DNA from: Bacteroidales bacterium
Lineage (GTDB): Bacteria; Bacteroidota; Bacteroidia; Bacteroidales; F082
Assembly: GCA_016936355.1 (NCBI GenBank)
Contig: JAFGYB010000018.1
Span: 62,001-126,000, forward strand
Direction: 5' to 3'
Length of the DNA: 64,000 bases
The notes beneath the pieces were generated by a model. It did no database searches. It was not told the origin of the DNA and saw only the letters and a program-made list of their open reading frames with translations. A program made the translations under genes and the position numbers. Below, piece by piece: positions 9,029 through 18,729 of the stretch; within the stretch, counting starts at the first letter, position 1, and each line of letters opens with the position of its first letter.

Positions 9029-11467
9029 ATGGACAACATATTTTCATTACAAGACATCATCAATCCCGATACTGAGTTTTTTCCTTTGCTTTCGGCAGAA
9101 GACGAAGAGCAGATGAATGCGGAGGAAATTCCTGAGCAGATTCCCATTCTGCCGGTGCGCAATACCGTTTTGTTCCCCGGTGTGGTGATCCCCATTACAG
9201 CCGGTCGCGATAAATCCATTAAGCTGTTGCGGCAGGCTTATCAGGAGAACCGTGTCATTGGTGTAGTAGCTCAAAAAGACCCTTCTGTGGATGAACCGGT
9301 CGTGGATGATTTGTATACAATAGGAACGGTGGCCCGGATCATTAAAATTCTGCAAATGCCCGATGGCAATACCACGGCCATTATTCAGGGTAAGAAACGG
9401 TTTGAATTGTTGGAAATGGTCAAAGAAGAACCGTTTTTTGAAGCCCGGGTTGGTCGCTATGAAGCGGATCAGTCTGTTCCTGATGATGAGGTTTTCGATG
9501 CTACGATTTCCAGCATTAAAGACCTTTCCATCCAGATCATCGAATCCTCCAATTCCATTCCCACGGAGGCGGCCTTTGCCATAAAAAACATTGAAAGTCC
9601 GGTGTTTATGGTAAATTTTGTTTCGTCCAATCTGAATGTGGAGATCGAGGAAAAACAGGAGTTACTGGAGATGATGAATCTGGTGGAGCGTTCGCAGAAA
9701 GTGCTGGAATTGCTCACTAAGGAATTGCAGGTACAGGAACTGAAAAATCAGATCCAGAAAAAGGTAAAAGTGGATCTGGACAAACAACAGCGCGATTTTC
9801 TGTTGGGACAGCAACTCAAGACCATTCAGGAAGAATTGGGAGGCAATCCCAACGATCAGGAAATAGAGAGCTTACGCGAAAAAGCAAAAGATAAAAAATG
9901 GGCACAGCCGGTAAAGGAAACCTTTGAAGAAGAACTGCAGCGGTTGCAACGTATGAACCCCAATGCAGCTGAATATTCCATACAGCTGAACTACCTGGAA
10001 TTGCTGGTTTCGCTACCCTGGAATGAATTTACTGAAGACGATCTGGACTTGAAACATGCCCGTAAAGTACTGGATACGGATCACTATGGTTTGGATGAAA
10101 TCAAAGAACGTATCTTGGAATATCTGGCCGTGCTGAAGTTGAAAAACGACATGAAAGCGCCGATCCTTTGTTTTGTGGGCCCTCCCGGGGTGGGGAAAAC
10201 CTCGCTGGGGAAATCCATTGCCCGTGCCCTGGAGCGGAAGTACATCCGTATGTCGCTGGGTGGACTGCACGATGAATCGGAATTGCGCGGACACCGGAAA
10301 ACCTATATTGGTGCCATGCCCGGAAGAATTATTCAGGGACTGAAAAAGGTACAGTCTTCGAATCCGGTGTTTATGCTGGATGAGATCGATAAGGTCAGCG
10401 GGAATAATTTCAGCGGTGATCCGCAATCGGCCTTGCTGGAAGTGTTGGATCCCGAACAAAACAATACGTTTTACGACAATTACCTGGAACTGGAATACGA
10501 TCTTTCCAAGGTGATGTTCATCGCCACTGCCAATACCTTGTCGTCCATCCATCCGGCATTGCTGGACCGTATGGAAATCATTGAGCTGAGTGGTTATCTG
10601 ATGGAAGAGAAACTGGAGATTGCCAAAAGACATCTGGTTCCCAAACAATACGAAGAAAACGGTGTCAAGAGGAAACAACTGGCCCTGCCCAAAAAGACAC
10701 TGGAAGTCATCATTGACAAATACACACGGGAAGCAGGGGTGCGGTACCTGGAAAAACGCATCGCTAAGGTGATTCGCAACCGGGCCCGGTTCATTGCCAT
10801 GGAGGAAGACTACAAACCGAAAGTGGAACCGGATGACCTTGTTGAAATTCTCGGGAAGCCCCGTTTCCAGAGAGATGCTTTGATCACCAACGAAGTGGCC
10901 GGTGTCGTAACCGGTTTGGCCTGGACCCGTGTCGGGGGAGAAATTCTTTTTGTGGAGATTAGCCTGAGTAAAGGAAAAGGCAATCTGAAATTAACCGGAA
11001 ACCTGGGTGATATTATGAAAGAATCCGCGGTACTCGCTTTTGAATATTTGAAGGCGCATGCATCGGAATTGAACCTGAAACCGGAAGTATTCGAACAGTG
11101 GAACGTGCACATGCACATCCCGGAAGGAGCCACACCTAAAGACGGTCCTTCAGCCGGAGTTACCATGCTGACAGCCATGGCATCTGCTTTTACCCAGCGA
11201 AAAGTCCGGGCAAAACTGGCTATGACCGGTGAGATTACGTTGCGTGGAAAAGTTTTGCCGGTGGGAGGGATCAAGGAAAAAATTCTGGCTGCTAAACGGG
11301 CCAAAGTGAAGACGATTATACTTTCCATGGAAAACGAAAAAGACATTGCCGAGATTCCTGAAAAGTACATCCAGGGACTGGAATTCATTTATGTGGACAG
11401 TATGATGGATGTAGTACAGCATGCTTTGCTGAAGGAAAAAGTGAAAAACCCATTGGAAATTCAATAA
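9029..11467 (+). CDS. lon: Lon ATP-dependent protease (endopeptidase La)
   Basis: 812 residues, full length for Lon. Order of parts: N-terminal substrate-binding LON domain (about 38-230, [13 protein letters not shown]), coiled-coil linker, AAA+ ATPase with Walker A GPPGVGKT at 384-391 and Walker B FMLDEIDK, sensor region, then the serine protease domain with PKDGPSAG (Ser708) and GGIKEK (Lys751). These two form the Ser-Lys dyad, with the standard 43-residue spacing. Degrades misfolded and short-lived regulatory proteins in the cytosol. Stands alone, with about 200 bases of apparently non-coding DNA upstream. Confidence 0.97.
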   Translation: MDNIFSLQDIINPDTEFFPLLSAEDEEQMNAEEIPEQIPILPVRNTVLFPGVVIPITAGRDKSIKLLRQAYQENRVIGVVAQKDPSVDEPVVDDLYTIGTVARIIKILQMPDGNTTAIIQGKKRFELLEMVKEEPFFEARVGRYEADQSVPDDEVFDATISSIKDLSIQIIESSNSIPTEAAFAIKNIESPVFMVNFVSSNLNVEIEEKQELLEMMNLVERSQKVLELLTKELQVQELKNQIQKKVKVDLDKQQRDFLLGQQLKTIQEELGGNPNDQEIESLREKAKDKKWAQPVKETFEEELQRLQRMNPNAAEYSIQLNYLELLVSLPWNEFTEDDLDLKHARKVLDTDHYGLDEIKERILEYLAVLKLKNDMKAPILCFVGPPGVGKTSLGKSIARALERKYIRMSLGGLHDESELRGHRKTYIGAMPGRIIQGLKKVQSSNPVFMLDEIDKVSGNNFSGDPQSALLEVLDPEQNNTFYDNYLELEYDLSKVMFIATANTLSSIHPALLDRMEIIELSGYLMEEKLEIAKRHLVPKQYEENGVKRKQLALPKKTLEVIIDKYTREAGVRYLEKRIAKVIRNRARFIAMEEDYKPKVEPDDLVEILGKPRFQRDALITNEVAGVVTGLAWTRVGGEILFVEISLSKGKGNLKLTGNLGDIMKESAVLAFEYLKAHASELNLKPEVFEQWNVHMHIPEGATPKDGPSAGVTMLTAMASAFTQRKVRAKLAMTGEITLRGKVLPVGGIKEKILAAKRAKVKTIILSMENEKDIAEIPEKYIQGLEFIYVDSMMDVVQHALLKEKVKNPLEIQ

Positions 11468-11481
11468 GGTCTCTATTTTCC

Positions 11482-11489
11482 TATCTTCG
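11482..11489 (+). promoter_or_regulatory. Candidate -7 box (TATCTTCG) before the solute-binding protein gene
   Basis: Same one-base variant of TAnnTTTG as at 7621, 16 bases before the ATG at 11506 and only 14 bases after the lon stop. Confidence 0.45.
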
Positions 11490-11505
11490 CAGAAAACGGT
11501 TCACG

Positions 11506-13155
11506 ATGCGAAAGTCCGGATATCTTATTCTTTTGCTAACGATCATTATGCTGGCCGGGTGTGGACACGGAAAGCATCAGCATCCCGGGAAGCAGATTTT
11601 CTATTACAACGAGGCAGCCGGACTGGTCAACCTGGATCCGGCTTTTTCGCGTGATCTGCCTCATATCTGGGTGTGCAATCAGCTTTATAACAGTTTGGTA
11701 AAACTGGACAATCGTTTACATATTCATCCCTCCATTGCCAAATCGTGGACCCTTTCACCCGATGGAAAAACGTATACTTTTCTATTGCGTTCCGATGTAT
11801 ATTTCCATGACGATCCCGTATTTCACGGTAAACCCCGAAAGGTAACAGCTGAAGATTTTGTGTATAGTTTCAAGCGTCTGGTGAATCCTAAGACGGCTTC
11901 ACCCGGTGCCTGGGTTTTTGATCTGGTGGCCGATTCATCCCGGGGAAAAGAGTTCAGAGCCCTGAATGACAGTATGCTGCAAATTAAATTAAAGAAGGCT
12001 TTTCCCCCGTTTTTAGGCATTTTAGCCATGAAGTATTGTTCGGTAATCCCAAAAGAAGCTGTTGAGTTTTACGGAGCCGATTTTAGGAAGCATCCGGTGG
12101 GAACCGGCCCTTTTTTCCTGAAAAAATGGGTGGAAAATGTACGGTTGGTGTTGCAGAAGAATCCCAATTATTTTGAAAAAGACAAACAGGGACACCGGCT
12201 GCCCTATCTTGATGCCGTTTCGGTTTCTTTTTTGCGGGACAAGACTACCGCCTTTTTGGAATTCACCAAAGGGAATCTTGATTTTATTTCAGGCATCGCA
12301 CCGGCTTACCGTGATGAAATCCTGACGCGTACCGGACAGCTAAGGTCGCGCTACAGGAAAAGTATATACATGCTGAAAGCACCCTATCTGAATACCGAAT
12401 ACCTGGCGATGCTGGTGGATACCAGTCTGCAAAAAGTAAAAGAGAGTCCGCTGCGATTGAAAGCGGTACGCCAGGCTATTAATTATGGTTTTGATCGGGT
12501 AAAAATGATCAAATTTCTACGCAACGGTATTGGCATCCCGGGACAGAAAGGGATGATCCCAGCCGGTTTGCCCTCGTATGATTCCCTTGCTGATTACGGC
12601 TACTCCTATAATCCAGCAAAAGCACGCCGGTTGTTGCACGATGCCGGATTTGGTCCGCAACATCCTGTTCCGCCGATTACACTGAATACCACTTCCGATT
12701 ATCTGGATCTGTGCAAATATGTTCAGTCGCAACTCGGTGACTTAGGAATGGATGTACACATTAATGTATTGCCTGAAGCCAGTATGAGGGAAATGAAAGC
12801 CAATGCCAAGCTGAATTTTTTCAGGGCGTCCTGGATTGCCGATTATCCCAGTGCCGAAAATTATCTGTCGTTGTTTTATTCCAAAAACTTTGCGCCCGAT
12901 GGCCCCAACTACACCCACTTCTCCAATGCTTTGTTTGATCGGTATTATGTCCAGTCGTTTTCCATAAACGATGAAAATAAACGGAAAGCAATGTACCGGA
13001 AAATGGACAGCCTGGTCATGGAGCAGGCACCGGTAGCGGTTTTGTATTACGATCAGGCCTTACGGTTTGTGCAAAAAAAGGTACATGGGATGACACTGAA
13101 CCCCATCAATATGCTGAACCTTGAAACGGTGAAAATTGACACAGAGGGTCAATAG
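11506..13155 (+). CDS. ABC transporter solute-binding lipoprotein, family 5 (peptide-type)
   Basis: 549 residues. The signal peptide ends in the lipobox LAGC, so the protein is lipid-anchored. The body is an SBP_bac_5 (DppA/OppA-type) fold: NLDPAFSRDLP, IHPSIAKSWTLSPDGKTYTF (an almost universal element of this family), VTAEDFVYSFKRL, HPVGTGPF and VRQAINYGFDR. Family members usually bind oligopeptides, sometimes nickel or sugars. No permease or ATPase gene is adjacent, so it is an orphan component that must work with a transporter encoded elsewhere. The gene starts 38 bases after lon with its own possible promoter. It ends 3 bases from the stop of a convergent gene. Confidence 0.88.
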   Translation: MRKSGYLILLLTIIMLAGCGHGKHQHPGKQIFYYNEAAGLVNLDPAFSRDLPHIWVCNQLYNSLVKLDNRLHIHPSIAKSWTLSPDGKTYTFLLRSDVYFHDDPVFHGKPRKVTAEDFVYSFKRLVNPKTASPGAWVFDLVADSSRGKEFRALNDSMLQIKLKKAFPPFLGILAMKYCSVIPKEAVEFYGADFRKHPVGTGPFFLKKWVENVRLVLQKNPNYFEKDKQGHRLPYLDAVSVSFLRDKTTAFLEFTKGNLDFISGIAPAYRDEILTRTGQLRSRYRKSIYMLKAPYLNTEYLAMLVDTSLQKVKESPLRLKAVRQAINYGFDRVKMIKFLRNGIGIPGQKGMIPAGLPSYDSLADYGYSYNPAKARRLLHDAGFGPQHPVPPITLNTTSDYLDLCKYVQSQLGDLGMDVHINVLPEASMREMKANAKLNFFRASWIADYPSAENYLSLFYSKNFAPDGPNYTHFSNALFDRYYVQSFSINDENKRKAMYRKMDSLVMEQAPVAVLYYDQALRFVQKKVHGMTLNPINMLNLETVKIDTEGQ

Positions 13156-13158
13156 TTG

Positions 13159-13578
13159 TCAGTTTAAAATAACATGAGGTCCCCCGCCGGACAAGATCGG
13201 GATATTCAAAACATGTTCCACATACTGGAAATAGTAAAAGAGTTTGTGATTCAGTTTCATTCCGTACTCCACATTCGGATCGTACCCAATAATGGATTGA
13301 AAAAACGGGTACCTCATGGGATTTGCGGCTTTGGCATCCCACGCAGCAGCATACTGACGGTTCCAGTTTTCGTAATAGGACAATTGACGATATTGGGAGG
13401 GATTATTATGTAAAGTATACCAGTTTTCAAATTGCGGATCCAAGATGGTAAGTTGGTATTGGGTACTGTCCTTATTTTCTATCACAACTGAATTGGCTTT
13501 TTGTCCCGTTATCTTCTGTTGTGTGGTACAGGAAACAACAAAAGCCAGGATTCCGATCCAAACGATCAACTTTTTCAT
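13159..13578 (-). CDS. Small lipoprotein, DUF6146-like
   Basis: 139 residues with a signal peptide ending in VVSC, an apparent lipobox, so probably a periplasm-facing lipoprotein. The conserved core is RYPFFQSIIGYDPNVEYG followed by LNHKLFYYFQYVEHVL, which I associate with the Bacteroidetes family DUF6146; this link is from memory and moderate in confidence. No known function. Convergent with the solute-binding protein gene, with a 3-base gap and no terminator between them. Confidence 0.65.
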   Translation of the reverse strand: MKKLIVWIGILAFVVSCTTQQKITGQKANSVVIENKDSTQYQLTILDPQFENWYTLHNNPSQYRQLSYYENWNRQYAAAWDAKAANPMRYPFFQSIIGYDPNVEYGMKLNHKLFYYFQYVEHVLNIPILSGGGPHVILN

Positions 13579-13730
13579 AGCAGGTATATTTTTCTTATGT
13601 TATACGAAAATCGTACCGTAAAGGTTTTGAAATACTTAAAATTGAAATATCATTTTTCCGGAAGTGAATTTTTATCCCGGATGAATCGTAAAAAATTGAT
13701 ATAAAAAGTTTTTCTAATTAAAAAATAGTT

Positions 13731-13738
13731 CCGATATT
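13731..13738 (+). promoter_or_regulatory. Candidate -7 box of rpsP
   Basis: GATATTTG then CAC, one mismatch to TAnnTTTG, 47 bases before the ATG at 13786, in a very A/T-rich upstream region. Confidence 0.45.
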
Positions 13739-13785
13739 TGCACCCCAATTTTAAGACGGATTATTTATTTAAATTTTAGATTGTT

Positions 13786-14493
13786 ATGCCAGTTAGAATG
13801 AGATTACAACGGTTTGGTAAAAAGGGTGCTCCTTTCTATCACATCGTTATTGCGGATGGTCGGGCACCTCGCGACGGGAAATTTATCGAGAAAATTGGTA
13901 CGTATGATCCGACCCGGGTGCCTGCCGAAATCAACCTGAACTTTGACGCTGCTTTGCAGTGGCTGCACAATGGTGCACAGCCTACCGACACAGTTCGCGC
14001 TATCCTTTCCTACAAAGGAGTGATGTACAAAAAACACCTCGAAGGAGGGGTAAAAAAAGGTGCGTTTACCGAAGAAGAAGCAGAAAAGAGATTCCAGGCC
14101 TGGATGAAAGACAAAGAAGCACGCATTGAAGCCAAATCAAAAGGTATTCAGGACAAAAAAGTGGAAGATAAAGAGGCTCGTATGGAAGCTGAAACCAAAG
14201 TGAAAGAAGCCCGTGCTGCTGAATTAGCCAAAAAGAAAGCTGCCGAAGTGGAAGCACAGGTAGCCGCTGCTAAAGAAGCTGCCGGTGAAACTGAGGAAGT
14301 TGAAGAAGCAGCTGCTGAAGCTGTTGCTGAAGAAGTGGCAGAAGAAACTACCGAAGCTCCCAAAGTTGAGGAAACGGCTCCTGAAGCTGAAGAAGAAGCT
14401 CCTAAAGTGGAAGCTGCCGCCGAAGAAGCTGCACCTGAAGCCAAAGAAGAAGCTCCTGCTGAAGAAGAAACCAAATCGGAAGAAAAGGAATAA
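13786..14493 (+). CDS. rpsP: 30S ribosomal protein S16 with long acidic-basic tail
   Basis: The first 85 or so residues are a standard S16 ([46 protein letters not shown]). The protein then continues to 235 residues with a low-complexity helix of Ala, Glu and Lys. That tail first alternates charge (residues about 95-155) and then becomes strongly acidic ([17 protein letters not shown] repeats). Bacteroidetes S16 proteins often carry an Ala/Glu/Lys tail; this one seems at the long end. The core helps assemble the 30S body; the tail has no known role. First gene before rimM-trmN6, but a strong terminator and a fresh promoter separate them. Confidence 0.95.
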   Translation: MPVRMRLQRFGKKGAPFYHIVIADGRAPRDGKFIEKIGTYDPTRVPAEINLNFDAALQWLHNGAQPTDTVRAILSYKGVMYKKHLEGGVKKGAFTEEEAEKRFQAWMKDKEARIEAKSKGIQDKKVEDKEARMEAETKVKEARAAELAKKKAAEVEAQVAAAKEAAGETEEVEEAAAEAVAEEVAEETTEAPKVEETAPEAEEEAPKVEAAAEEAAPEAKEEAPAEEETKSEEKE

Positions 14494-14515
14494 TTTCTTT
14501 TTGATGAATAAAGTT

Positions 14516-14545
14516 AAAAGCCCGGAAATTTCCGGGCTTTTTTTG
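14516..14545 (+). terminator. Intrinsic terminator of rpsP
   Basis: Perfect 20-base palindrome (AGCCCGGAAA / TTTCCGGGCT, 14519-14538) followed by a T run. Confidence 0.9.
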
Positions 14546-14599
14546 TTCGTGAAACTAAATTTTCTCAAGTGAGTGCAGTAAAAATTTAACGTTGAACGA

Positions 14600-14625
14600 A
14601 TCCCGATACGCTTTGCTATCGGGAT
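14600..14625. repeat. Stand-alone inverted repeat (ATCCCGATA / TATCGGGAT)
   Basis: Nine-bp arms around an 8-base loop, between the rpsP terminator and the rimM promoter. No T run follows, so it is not a typical terminator. It could be a dispersed palindromic repeat or a transcript structure; only one copy lies in this window. Confidence 0.4.
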
Positions 14626-14658
14626 AAATATTATTTAGAACCATCTGTTTTTTTCCGC

Positions 14659-14666
14659 TAATTTTG
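14659..14666 (+). promoter_or_regulatory. Promoter of rimM-trmN6
   Basis: TAATTTTG then C, exact consensus, with TTAG at 14635-14638 as -33 element, spacer 20. ATG at 14680 follows after 13 bases. Confidence 0.65.
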
Positions 14667-14679
14667 CAGCAACATATTG

Positions 14680-15222
14680 ATGAGATCTATGGACGCATTT
14701 AAAGATTATTTTTTTCTGGGTAAGATCACCAAGCTGCACGGCTATGATGGCAAAGTGGTCTTGTTTCTGGATGTGGATGATCCGGAGGAATATCAAAACC
14801 TGGAGGTGGTGTTCATCGATCAGAACCATCAGCCCGTACCTTATTTTATTGAAGAATCGTTTTTAAAGGGAGACAAACTGATTGTGCGTTTTCAGGATAC
14901 GGATTCATCGGATAATGCCGCTGCTTTGGTGAATAAGAATTTGTATCTGCCTCTCTCCCAATTGCCCAAACTCGCTGGAAATCAGTTTTATTATCACGAA
15001 GTGCCCGGGTTTAAAGTCGTGGATGCCAAACACGGGGAACTGGGGACGGTGGAAACGGTACTGGAATATCCCAACCAGGCGGTACTACAGGTTATGCAGG
15101 GAGAAAAGGAGATACTGATTCCTATTAACGATGAGGTGATACGCTCTGTGGACAGGAAGGCTAAGACGATCAAAGTACAAACACCGGAAGGTTTGGTGGA
15201 ACTGTACCTTAACGAATCATGA
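14680..15222 (+). CDS. rimM: Ribosome maturation factor RimM
   Basis: About 180 residues. The N-terminal barrel domain shows YFFLGKITKLHGYDGKV and the C-terminal PRC-barrel shows YYHEVPGFKVVD and IPINDEVI, the usual layout. RimM binds S19 in the 30S head and helps process 16S rRNA. Start: ATG at 14680 follows the promoter closely; ATG at 14689 (MDAFKDYF) is equally possible, and a TTG at 14677 is less so. Its stop overlaps the next gene's start by 4 bases, so the two are translationally coupled. Confidence 0.92.
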   Translation: MRSMDAFKDYFFLGKITKLHGYDGKVVLFLDVDDPEEYQNLEVVFIDQNHQPVPYFIEESFLKGDKLIVRFQDTDSSDNAAALVNKNLYLPLSQLPKLAGNQFYYHEVPGFKVVDAKHGELGTVETVLEYPNQAVLQVMQGEKEILIPINDEVIRSVDRKAKTIKVQTPEGLVELYLNES

Positions 15223-15941
15223 AAAATACTGACCAACGACCGTTTCATTTTAAACAGTTCAGTCTGCACCACCACCGTTCTACCATGAAAGTGGGAACCG
15301 ATGCGGTTTTGCTGGGTATCTGGACGGAACTTTCAAATGTTAAAACTGTTTTGGATGTAGGATCGGGAAGCGGAATTCTTTCCCTTTTATTGGCCAGCAG
15401 AGCAGCCCTTCATATCGATGCCGTGGAATTGGATGAAGATTCCTGTCAGGAAGCTTCACGGAATTTTGCGGAAGCGAAGTTTACATCAGAATTGAAAGTA
15501 CTTCACTCTGATTTCAACAGTTTTGCTCAGATAGCCGAAAAAAAGTACGACCTCATTATCAGTAATCCCCCGTTTTTTATCAACAATCAACGATCGGAAA
15601 AGGAAAGCAGACGACAGGCGCGACACACCGATACGCTGACCTATGAGCAGTTGATTAGCGGTGCCATGAGGTTGTTGAGTCCGGAAGGAAAAATCTCGGT
15701 GGTGTTGCCTTACCGCGAAAGCCGGATTTTCATTCGTCAAGCGACAGATGTGGGACTGTTCCTGCAAAAACAGATGCTGATCTTCCCCAAAATAGGATTG
15801 GAACCCAACCGGATCAACCTTTTATTCTCCTCAAAAGAATCCGTTTTAACAACTGAAAAATTCATCATTCGTAACGAAAACGGAAGTTTTTCGCAGCAAT
15901 ACCGTGATTTCGTGGGCGATTTTTACCAAAGTATTGGTTAA
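15219..15941 (+). CDS. trmN6: tRNA1(Val) A37 N6-methyltransferase
   Basis: 240 residues, Rossmann-fold SAM methyltransferase. Seen: VLDVGSGSGILSLLLA (SAM-binding motif I), VELDEDS (motif II) and ISNPPFF, the NPPF motif used by N6-adenine methyltransferases. The opening FHFKQFSLHHHRSTMKVGTDAVLLG is typical of YfiC/TrmN6, which methylates A37 of tRNA1(Val). Overlaps rimM by ATGA. Its stop codon interlocks with that of the convergent tex gene (shared GTTAAC). Confidence 0.88.
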   Translation: MKNTDQRPFHFKQFSLHHHRSTMKVGTDAVLLGIWTELSNVKTVLDVGSGSGILSLLLASRAALHIDAVELDEDSCQEASRNFAEAKFTSELKVLHSDFNSFAQIAEKKYDLIISNPPFFINNQRSEKESRRQARHTDTLTYEQLISGAMRLLSPEGKISVVLPYRESRIFIRQATDVGLFLQKQMLIFPKIGLEPNRINLLFSSKESVLTTEKFIIRNENGSFSQQYRDFVGDFYQSIG

Positions 15942-18067
15942 CGAACCAGCCGAAGTGCAATGCGTTTCCTGTCTTTATCGATGTCAATAATTTCCACCTG
16001 TACCTGTTGATTGATGCTGAGGTAATCGGAAGGATGAGACACGAATTCGTCGGCGATCTGACTTTTATGAATCAGTCCCCCTGTATGAATCCCCATATCC
16101 ACAAAAGCACCAAAATCAGTAATATTGGTCACCACACCGGGAATTGTCATGCCCACGGATAAATCATCCATGGTTCTGATGTTCGGATCAAACTGGAAGA
16201 GGTTAAATTTTTTCCTGGGATCGCGGCCCGGTTTTTCCAGTTCGTCCAGAATGTCTTTGATGGTGGGAATACCCACTTCATCAGTAACAAAATCTTCGGC
16301 CCGCAGCAGTTGTTTTACTTTTGAATTCCCGATGAGATCAGCGATGGTCAACCCGGCTTTGGAAGCCATTTGCTTCACCAGCTTGTAATTTTCTGGATGC
16401 ACGGCACTGGCGTCTAACGGTTCGTTTCCTTCTTTGATGCGCAGGAATCCTGCGGCCTGCTCAAAGGCTTTGGCCCCCAGACCTTTCACTTTTTTCAGTT
16501 CGTTTCTGTTTTTGAAATCACCGTATTCATTCCTGTATTCGATGATGTTTTTGGCCAGAGAGGGACCAATACCGGAGACGTAGGTCAGCAAAGCTTCGCT
16601 GGCCGAATTCAACGTAATGCCCACCGCGTTGACGCACAATTCCACCGTGGTTTGTAAGCTTTCTTTCAGTAATTTGGGATTGATGTCGTGCTGGTATTGT
16701 CCCACGCCCAACGATTTGGGGTCAATCTTCACCATTTCGGCCAGCGGATCCTGCAAACGGCGGCCAATGGAAACGGCTCCGCGAACAGTGACGTCGTATT
16801 CAGGAAATTCTTTGCGTGCGATTTCTGAGGCCGAGTACACGGAAGCACCATCTTCATTCACCACCACAGCGGTTACATCCCTGTCGAAACGGGTGCGCTG
16901 GATCAGGTTTTCGGTTTCGCGGCCTGCCGTTCCGTTGCCGATGGCAACTGCATCGATCTGATAAGCATTGACCAGGCTTTTTAGTTTTTTGAGGGCTTCC
17001 GCAGTTTTGTTTTGCGGGGGATGCGGATAAATGGTTTCGTTGTGCAGGAGGTTCCCGTTTTTGTCCAGACAAACCACTTTACAACCCGTACGGAATCCCG
17101 GATCGATGGCCAGCACACTGACCATACCCAGGGGCGGTGCCAGCAGTAATTGACGCAAATTATCCGAAAACACTTTTACCGCCGATAATTCTGCTTTTTC
17201 TCTCAGTTCTTTCCGGTATTCCGTTTCCAGAGAGGGAAACAACAACCGGCTGATGGAATCCTGCAAAGCCATTTCTTTTTGTTCCGCCGCTTCGCCGGAA
17301 GACCGGATCACTTTGTTGGAGAGATGCTGAAAAACTTTGTCGGCAGACGGAGCAATCTTCAGCTTGAGAAAACCTTCGTTTTCACCGCGGAACATCGCCA
17401 GGATCCGGTGGGAAGAAGCTTTTTTTGCCGGCTCGCTCCAATCGAAATAATTTTGGTATTTGGAACCTTCTTCCTCTTTTCCCTTGACGACTGTGGAGGT
17501 AATTTGCGCTTCATACTGAAACGATCGCCTCACATTGCTGCGGATCCATTCGGTTTCGTTGAACCATTCAGCCAGGATATCGCGGGCGCCCTGCAACGCT
17601 TCTTTTTCGTCGGCAATTCCTTTCTCGGGATGAATGTAACTGCGTACCGTGCCGGAAAGATTACTGAGATGTTCCGACATGATCATTTTAGCCAGTGGTT
17701 CCAGCCCTTTTTCAATCGCCATGGAACCCCGGGTTTTACGCTTCGGACGATAGGGAAGGTACAGGTCCTCCAAACGGCTCATGGTATCGGCTTCCTGAAT
17801 TTTTTGCAACAGTACGTTGTCGTTGATTTCCTGCTCTTCCAGACTTTTCACTATGGTTTCGCGCCGTTTTTCCAGTTCGGTTCGTTGTTGGTACAACGCC
17901 AGCAGTTTGATAATCTGTTCATCGGTCAGACTGCCGGTTCGCTCCTTCCGGTAACGGGCAATAAACGGGATGGTGGCCCCTCCAGCATGGAGTTCCAGCG
18001 TGTTGTTTACCTGCCATAATTCAATGGCTAATTCAGCAGCAATATGTTGGGTAATGCGTTCGTTCAT
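15938..18067 (-). CDS. tex: Tex family RNA-binding transcription accessory protein
   Basis: 709 residues. Layout: helical N-terminus (FIARYRKERTGSLTDEQI), YqgF-like RNase H-fold domain around VLAIDPGFRTGCKVV, tandem helix-hairpin-helix region (YVSGIGPSLAKNIIEYR, KVKGLGAKAFEQAAGFLRI), and an S1 RNA-binding domain at the end (MTIPGVVTNITDFGAFVDMG). Tex binds single-stranded RNA and nucleic acids and affects transcription and stress tolerance. Followed at 4-base overlap by nothing downstream on its strand; the upstream gene's stop overlaps its ATG, so they are cotranscribed. Confidence 0.95.
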   Translation of the reverse strand: MNERITQHIAAELAIELWQVNNTLELHAGGATIPFIARYRKERTGSLTDEQIIKLLALYQQRTELEKRRETIVKSLEEQEINDNVLLQKIQEADTMSRLEDLYLPYRPKRKTRGSMAIEKGLEPLAKMIMSEHLSNLSGTVRSYIHPEKGIADEKEALQGARDILAEWFNETEWIRSNVRRSFQYEAQITSTVVKGKEEEGSKYQNYFDWSEPAKKASSHRILAMFRGENEGFLKLKIAPSADKVFQHLSNKVIRSSGEAAEQKEMALQDSISRLLFPSLETEYRKELREKAELSAVKVFSDNLRQLLLAPPLGMVSVLAIDPGFRTGCKVVCLDKNGNLLHNETIYPHPPQNKTAEALKKLKSLVNAYQIDAVAIGNGTAGRETENLIQRTRFDRDVTAVVVNEDGASVYSASEIARKEFPEYDVTVRGAVSIGRRLQDPLAEMVKIDPKSLGVGQYQHDINPKLLKESLQTTVELCVNAVGITLNSASEALLTYVSGIGPSLAKNIIEYRNEYGDFKNRNELKKVKGLGAKAFEQAAGFLRIKEGNEPLDASAVHPENYKLVKQMASKAGLTIADLIGNSKVKQLLRAEDFVTDEVGIPTIKDILDELEKPGRDPRKKFNLFQFDPNIRTMDDLSVGMTIPGVVTNITDFGAFVDMGIHTGGLIHKSQIADEFVSHPSDYLSINQQVQVEIIDIDKDRKRIALRLVR

Positions 18068-18726
18068 TTCTGTGCAAAAAAGATTTTGTTTTTGATTTGA
18101 ATGGTTTGTTCTTCACTGATTTTACAATTCGCAAATACACTGTGAAAAGATTTTGAAAATTTTTTTGTTTTCATGCGCTCCGCAGGGCTGTAATTCATCC
18201 GGTTGTAGAGAAGAATTCCTCCCGGTTGTAACGAATCTTTTACATGAGTGAGGAATGTTTCCTTTTCAAAGGTTTCAGGGATCACATTATCCGTAAAAAG
18301 ATCGACTATGATCAGATCGAATTTTATCTTGTTTTCTTCTGTGAACCGGAATGCATCAGTGATGTGTAAGCTTAGGTTGCCGATGTTGTCCAGATGAAAA
18401 TATTTCTTCCCCAGATCAATCACTTTCGGATCGATTTCCACACCGGTGATGTTGCCCTTGTATTGTCTTTCTTTCTGGAGAATATGAGCCACACTGCCGG
18501 CTCCGAATCCCAGAATCAGCGTTTCATGGATCGTTGAAATATCAGGAACAAAAAGATTTAAGGCATCCTGAAAGACTGTATGCAAGGTACCAAAGGAATA
18601 ATTCACATGACTGGAATCCAGTACCCAGTGACCGTTCAGTTTGTTTACTTCCAGGTAATTATAAGGGGTTTGGATCCGCTCAGCGGGGAAAAAGGAGGAT
18701 AAATATTTGCTGAAGAATCGGGACAT
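18064..18726 (-). CDS. Spermidine-synthase-like methyltransferase-fold protein
   Basis: 220 residues. The Rossmann core reads ETLILGFGAGSVAHIL (glycine-rich nucleoside-binding loop), GVEIDPKVIDLG, and DLIIVDLFTDNVIP, the pattern of the polyamine synthase family. It lacks the full set of polyamine-site residues that I would expect in a true spermidine synthase, and it is shorter (about 280 is usual). Many such proteins are of unknown substrate. The end overlaps the tex start by 4 bases, and the preceding gene stops 3 bases before its ATG, so it lies in a scpB-like, speE-like, tex operon. Confidence 0.65.
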   Translation of the reverse strand: MSRFFSKYLSSFFPAERIQTPYNYLEVNKLNGHWVLDSSHVNYSFGTLHTVFQDALNLFVPDISTIHETLILGFGAGSVAHILQKERQYKGNITGVEIDPKVIDLGKKYFHLDNIGNLSLHITDAFRFTEENKIKFDLIIVDLFTDNVIPETFEKETFLTHVKDSLQPGGILLYNRMNYSPAERMKTKKFSKSFHSVFANCKISEEQTIQIKNKIFFAQK

Positions 18727-18729
18727 CGT

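Noticed and set aside
14148-14568. Minus-strand open frames opposite the S16 tail (Ser/Ala-rich and Phe/Ser-rich)
   Set aside because: Mirror images of the repetitive GAA/GCT codons of the tail.
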